Below the pieces are notes generated by a model. It saw only the letters and a program-made list of their open reading frames with translations. It searched no databases and was not told where the DNA came from. Position numbers and translations under genes: made by a program. Shown piece by piece: positions 61,783 through 64,000 of a stretch of 64,000 bases of DNA (the stretch's first letter is position 1; every line of letters begins with the position of its first letter). The stretch comes from an uncultured Atopobiaceae bacterium (GTDB lineage: Bacteria; Actinomycetota; Coriobacteriia; Coriobacteriales; Atopobiaceae), in assembly GCA_947631545.1 (NCBI GenBank), contig CANRLS010000002.1:1-64000 (forward strand), written 5' to 3'.

Positions 61783-62925
61783 CTAGACCTCGATTCCGCG
61801 CACGCTGAGTCCGAGCCGGGAGGGCTCGAGGCTCAAAGCGGGCGACTTCATCAGGCGATCGGCCCTGAACTCGCAGGCGATCACCTGCCTGTCCCCCTGG
61901 ATCCATCGGCCCATGCCCACCTGCTCTCCCCCGGTGGGCGCCAGATCGGGAGCGATGAAGACGCGCTCCGACGCCACGGGACCTCCCCACGGCCAGATGA
62001 GCCCCGTCACGTCGGCGGGGGCCGTGGCGCAGATGTCCCAGCCGAAGCGGAGCGGATAGTCCCAGCGGAGCTCCACGATCTCAGGGCCGGCCACGACCCT
62101 GTGCTCGTAGGTGCCGTAGGCCCAATCCCAGAGCGCGCGGGTATCGGCCCAGCGCCCCTCGGAGCTGGCGCAGCCGAGCACCGTGGAATAGAGCGTCGTG
62201 TTGGTCTGGCGCACGGCGCCGAGGAAGGTGACGCCGGCGTCCACGGAGCCCGTCTTGATGCCCATCGCACCGGGGTAGGCGCCCAGGAGCTCGTCCGTTG
62301 AGTCGTAGGTGAACTCGGCGCCCTCGCTGTCGGCGACGGTCACCTGCTCCGTGCGCACCCATTGCGCGATGAAGGGGTAGTGGGTGAGCGCATAGCGGCC
62401 CATCACGGTGATGTCCTTGGGGCTCGACACGTGGCCCTCGGCCTCGAGGCCGTGGGTGTTCGCGAAGTGCGAGGACCCCATGCCCAGCTCGCGGGCCTTC
62501 GCGTTCATGAGGTTGCAGAACGCGGCCTCCGAACCGGACACCTCGTTCGCCACCATGACGGCGCAGTCGTTGGCCGAATAGACGAGCATCACCTTCAAGA
62601 GGTCGCCGAAGGAGAAGGTCGCCCCCACGGGAAGATCCGAGAGCTGGGCATAGGGGAAGTCCGGGAACTCGACCTTGGTCACCTTCACGGGCGTATCGAG
62701 GGGCACGCCCGAATCGAGGGCCACCATGGCCGTCATGACCTTGGTGATCGAGGCCGGCGCGAAGATCCCATCGCCGTCGAGCTCGTAGAGCACGTCGCCC
62801 TTCTCATCCATGACGAGGGCGCCCTGGGCCTCGATGAGGGCGGGGTCGGCCGAGGCCGGACGCGGCGAGACGATGACGATGAGTCCCAGGAGCAGGGCCG
62901 CAAGGGCCCGCCAGACGCGCCCCAT
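61783..62925 (-). CDS. D-alanyl-D-alanine carboxypeptidase (S11 family)
   Basis: A 380-residue low-molecular-weight penicillin-binding protein. A signal peptide (about 1-26, ending ASADP) is followed by the three active-site motifs: SITK (in FAPASITKV), SAN (in VYSANDC) and KTG (in MGIKTGSV). It trims terminal D-alanine from stem peptides. There is a C-terminal extension of about 110 residues but no evident membrane anchor at the end. Its start lies 3 nt after the stop of the second phosphatidyltransferase gene. Confidence 0.93.
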   Translation of the reverse strand: MGRVWRALAALLLGLIVIVSPRPASADPALIEAQGALVMDEKGDVLYELDGDGIFAPASITKVMTAMVALDSGVPLDTPVKVTKVEFPDFPYAQLSDLPVGATFSFGDLLKVMLVYSANDCAVMVANEVSGSEAAFCNLMNAKARELGMGSSHFANTHGLEAEGHVSSPKDITVMGRYALTHYPFIAQWVRTEQVTVADSEGAEFTYDSTDELLGAYPGAMGIKTGSVDAGVTFLGAVRQTNTTLYSTVLGCASSEGRWADTRALWDWAYGTYEHRVVAGPEIVELRWDYPLRFGWDICATAPADVTGLIWPWGGPVASERVFIAPDLAPTGGEQVGMGRWIQGDRQVIACEFRADRLMKSPALSLEPSRLGLSVRGIEV

Positions 62926-62928
62926 GGC

Positions 62929-63678
62929 TCAGCCGTCCTCGCGCGGTACGCTCGGGGCGACGCCCTCGAGGCGCCCCTCGTCCCTGTCGCGCTTGAGCTG
63001 CAGACCCTCGAGCGTGTACATGATGGCGGTCGCGATGGTGCAGCCGCAGCCCGCGTAGACGAAGAGAAGGCCGAGCGACCCGCCCTGGGCGTTCAGGACC
63101 GGGAGCCAGGGCACGTCGATGAGGCCGAGTCCCGGCACCTGCGGAACGCCCAAGAGGCAGAGGCAGAAGCCGAAGAGCAGAAGCGCCGTGGTGACCTTGC
63201 CGATGAAGAGCACGTCGAGGGGCCGACGGCGCACGCCGGTGAGAAGGATCATGCCGATGCCGAGGTAGACGTCGCGACCGATGACGAGCACCGGCACCCA
63301 GACGGGGAGCTCCCCCACCCAGCAGAGCGCCACGACGCCCGTGAAGAGGAGCAGGCGATCGACCGCCGGATCCATGAGCTTGCCGATCCAGCTCACGGTC
63401 TGGGTCCGGCGCGCCACCTGGCCGTCGACGAAGTCCGTGAGCGCGGCGACGGCGTAGATGACGAGGCAGGCGATGCGGTTCACCCGGTTGATGAAGAGGA
63501 AGAAGAAGACGATCGTGAGGATGATCCGGCAGAAGGTGATGACGTTCGCGACGGTGAAGACCTTCATCGAGGGGTTGTTCGCCGAGCCGAGGGGCGCCGA
63601 CGGGTCGGCGGAGTTGATCTTCTCCTCGAAGTAGCGGATGCGCACGGAGCCCCCGAGCCCTTTCGTCGTGGATGCCAT
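62929..63678 (-). CDS. CDP-alcohol phosphatidyltransferase (second PgsA-like)
   Basis: A 249-residue membrane enzyme with the signature DG-xx-AR-x8-G-xxx-D-xxx-D (DGQVARRTQTVSWIGK, then MDPAVDR) and about five helices. It differs clearly from the pgsA at 39463: other flanking sequence and a hydrophilic tail. It could make another phospholipid, such as cardiolipin or phosphatidylinositol phosphate, or be a second PgsA. Start at 63678 with no Shine-Dalgarno and a -10 hexamer 9 nt upstream. It heads an operon with the carboxypeptidase and GcvT-like gene. Confidence 0.88.
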   Translation of the reverse strand: MASTTKGLGGSVRIRYFEEKINSADPSAPLGSANNPSMKVFTVANVITFCRIILTIVFFFLFINRVNRIACLVIYAVAALTDFVDGQVARRTQTVSWIGKLMDPAVDRLLLFTGVVALCWVGELPVWVPVLVIGRDVYLGIGMILLTGVRRRPLDVLFIGKVTTALLLFGFCLCLLGVPQVPGLGLIDVPWLPVLNAQGGSLGLLFVYAGCGCTIATAIMYTLEGLQLKRDRDEGRLEGVAPSVPREDG

Positions 63679-63687
63679 CGAAGCCCC

Positions 63688-63722
63688 ATGGTAGCGCAGC
63701 CCTCGCACTCCGATTCGGAGTG
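63688..63722 (-). promoter_or_regulatory. Promoter and 17-bp inverted repeat before the second phosphatidyltransferase
   Basis: TACCAT on the minus strand (63693-63688) ends 9 nt before the ATG. Upstream, where a -35 and spacer would be, lies the perfect inverted repeat CACTCCGA-T-TCGGAGTG (63706-63722), a good operator candidate. Confidence 0.5.
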
Positions 63723-63775
63723 AAGGGCATTTCGTGGGCCGTACCGGACGCGGGCCCTCGGGCGCTCCCATCCCC

Positions 63776-63781
63776 TATGAT
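63776..63781 (+). promoter_or_regulatory. Candidate -10 of the right-edge gene
   Basis: TATGAT lies 24 nt before the ATG at 63806, with GAAAGGAG as ribosome site between. The operator-like repeat at 63706-63722 lies further upstream and could serve both divergent genes. Confidence 0.4.
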
Positions 63782-63805
63782 TGGGCGCTGCGTGAAAGGA
63801 GCGCC

Positions 63806-64000
63806 ATGTCCGTCTACCAGAGGGCCCTCAAGGTCTTCTCGACCGTCGCCATCGTCATGGGCGCGATCGTGCTCGCCGCGGGAGTCATCGTCATCGTCGC
63901 CGCCTTCACGGTCGGCATGAGCCCCGATTCTCAGGCGGGCGTCGTCGATGCCCTCGCTGCCCAGGGCATGAGCGGCGCCTCGGGGAGCCAAGTGGCCTGG
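63806..64000 (+). CDS. Membrane protein, truncated by the window edge
   Basis: The first 65 codons of a gene cut by the window end. After YQRALKVFST comes a hydrophobic helix of about 25 residues (VAIVMGAIVLAAGVIVIVAA), then a polar segment beginning FTVGMSPDSQ. GAAAGGAG precedes the ATG. I do not recognise the family; the visible part suggests a small or polytopic membrane protein. It diverges from the phosphatidyltransferase gene. Confidence 0.7.
   Translation, partial: MSVYQRALKVFSTVAIVMGAIVLAAGVIVIVAAFTVGMSPDSQAGVVDALAAQGMSGASGSQVAW

Overview
The window is a gene-dense, very GC-rich stretch of a bacterial chromosome. I see no plasmid, phage, insertion-sequence, tRNA, rRNA or CRISPR signature. 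The gene content fits an actinobacterium of the class Coriobacteriia: an actinobacterial integration host factor (mihF) sits between the pyrimidine genes and gmk-rpoZ; a GarA/OdhI-type FHA protein precedes a two-domain MerR regulator; a LysM membrane protein diverges from lexA next to nrdR; and RNase J, RNase Y and SpoVS are present, as in Gram-positive bacteria. The assignment rests on gene content and arrangement, not on a database comparison, and I cannot name a genus.

Layout. 1-2824: the end of a surface-polysaccharide export cluster (ABC permease, ATPase, glycosyltransferase). 2880-8908: a complete pyrRBCKDFE operon behind what looks like a transcription attenuator, but without carAB. 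9022-15816: mihF, gmk, rpoZ, thiI, comEA, comEC, holA. 15945-25000: rpsT on the minus strand, diverging from lepA-dus-hemW, then a heat-shock-type cluster (a DnaJ-like protein with a membrane C-terminus, hrcA, canonical dnaJ) and mtaB. 25018-28983: phoH, ybeY, dgkA, a small acidic ORF, era, recO. 29115-37581: rpsO, pnp, rnj, ftsK and a RodZ-like protein. 37619-42930: yajQ, rimO, pgsA, cinA C-domain, recA, recX. 43190-50053: rny, an orphan GHKL ATPase, spoVS, miaB, miaA, hflX. 50011-53335: a membrane acyltransferase and lexA (minus) diverging from a LysM cell-division-inhibitor-like gene, then nrdR-dut. 53398-55790: purine permease and thioredoxin reductase. 55808-63678: a minus-strand block with a possible broken RiPP precursor, an NlpC/P60 hydrolase, apt, MerR, the FHA protein, a RidA-like protein, a MalY-type aminotransferase, a GcvT-like protein, a D-Ala-D-Ala carboxypeptidase and a second phosphatidyltransferase. 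The right edge cuts a membrane-protein gene.

How the parts work together. The window is mostly housekeeping: UMP synthesis, RNA turnover (PNPase, RNase J, RNase Y, YbeY), tRNA and ribosome modification (ThiI, Dus, MtaB, MiaB, MiaA, RimO), competence and recombination, and SOS control. The SOS circuit is readable directly: one perfect LexA box lies inside the recA promoter and three imperfect boxes lie between lexA and the LysM gene. Many genes overlap by ATGA, GTGA or TGATG, so long coupled polycistrons are likely. Several genes have a -10 hexamer only 6-9 nt from the start codon and so may be leaderless.

The least ordinary items are the DnaJ-like protein whose second substrate-binding domain is replaced by membrane segments, the orphan GHKL ATPase between rny and spoVS, the GG-leader-like peptide reading frame at 55808-55982, the predicted pyr attenuator, and the palindromes in front of nrdR, the NlpC/P60 gene and the second phosphatidyltransferase.
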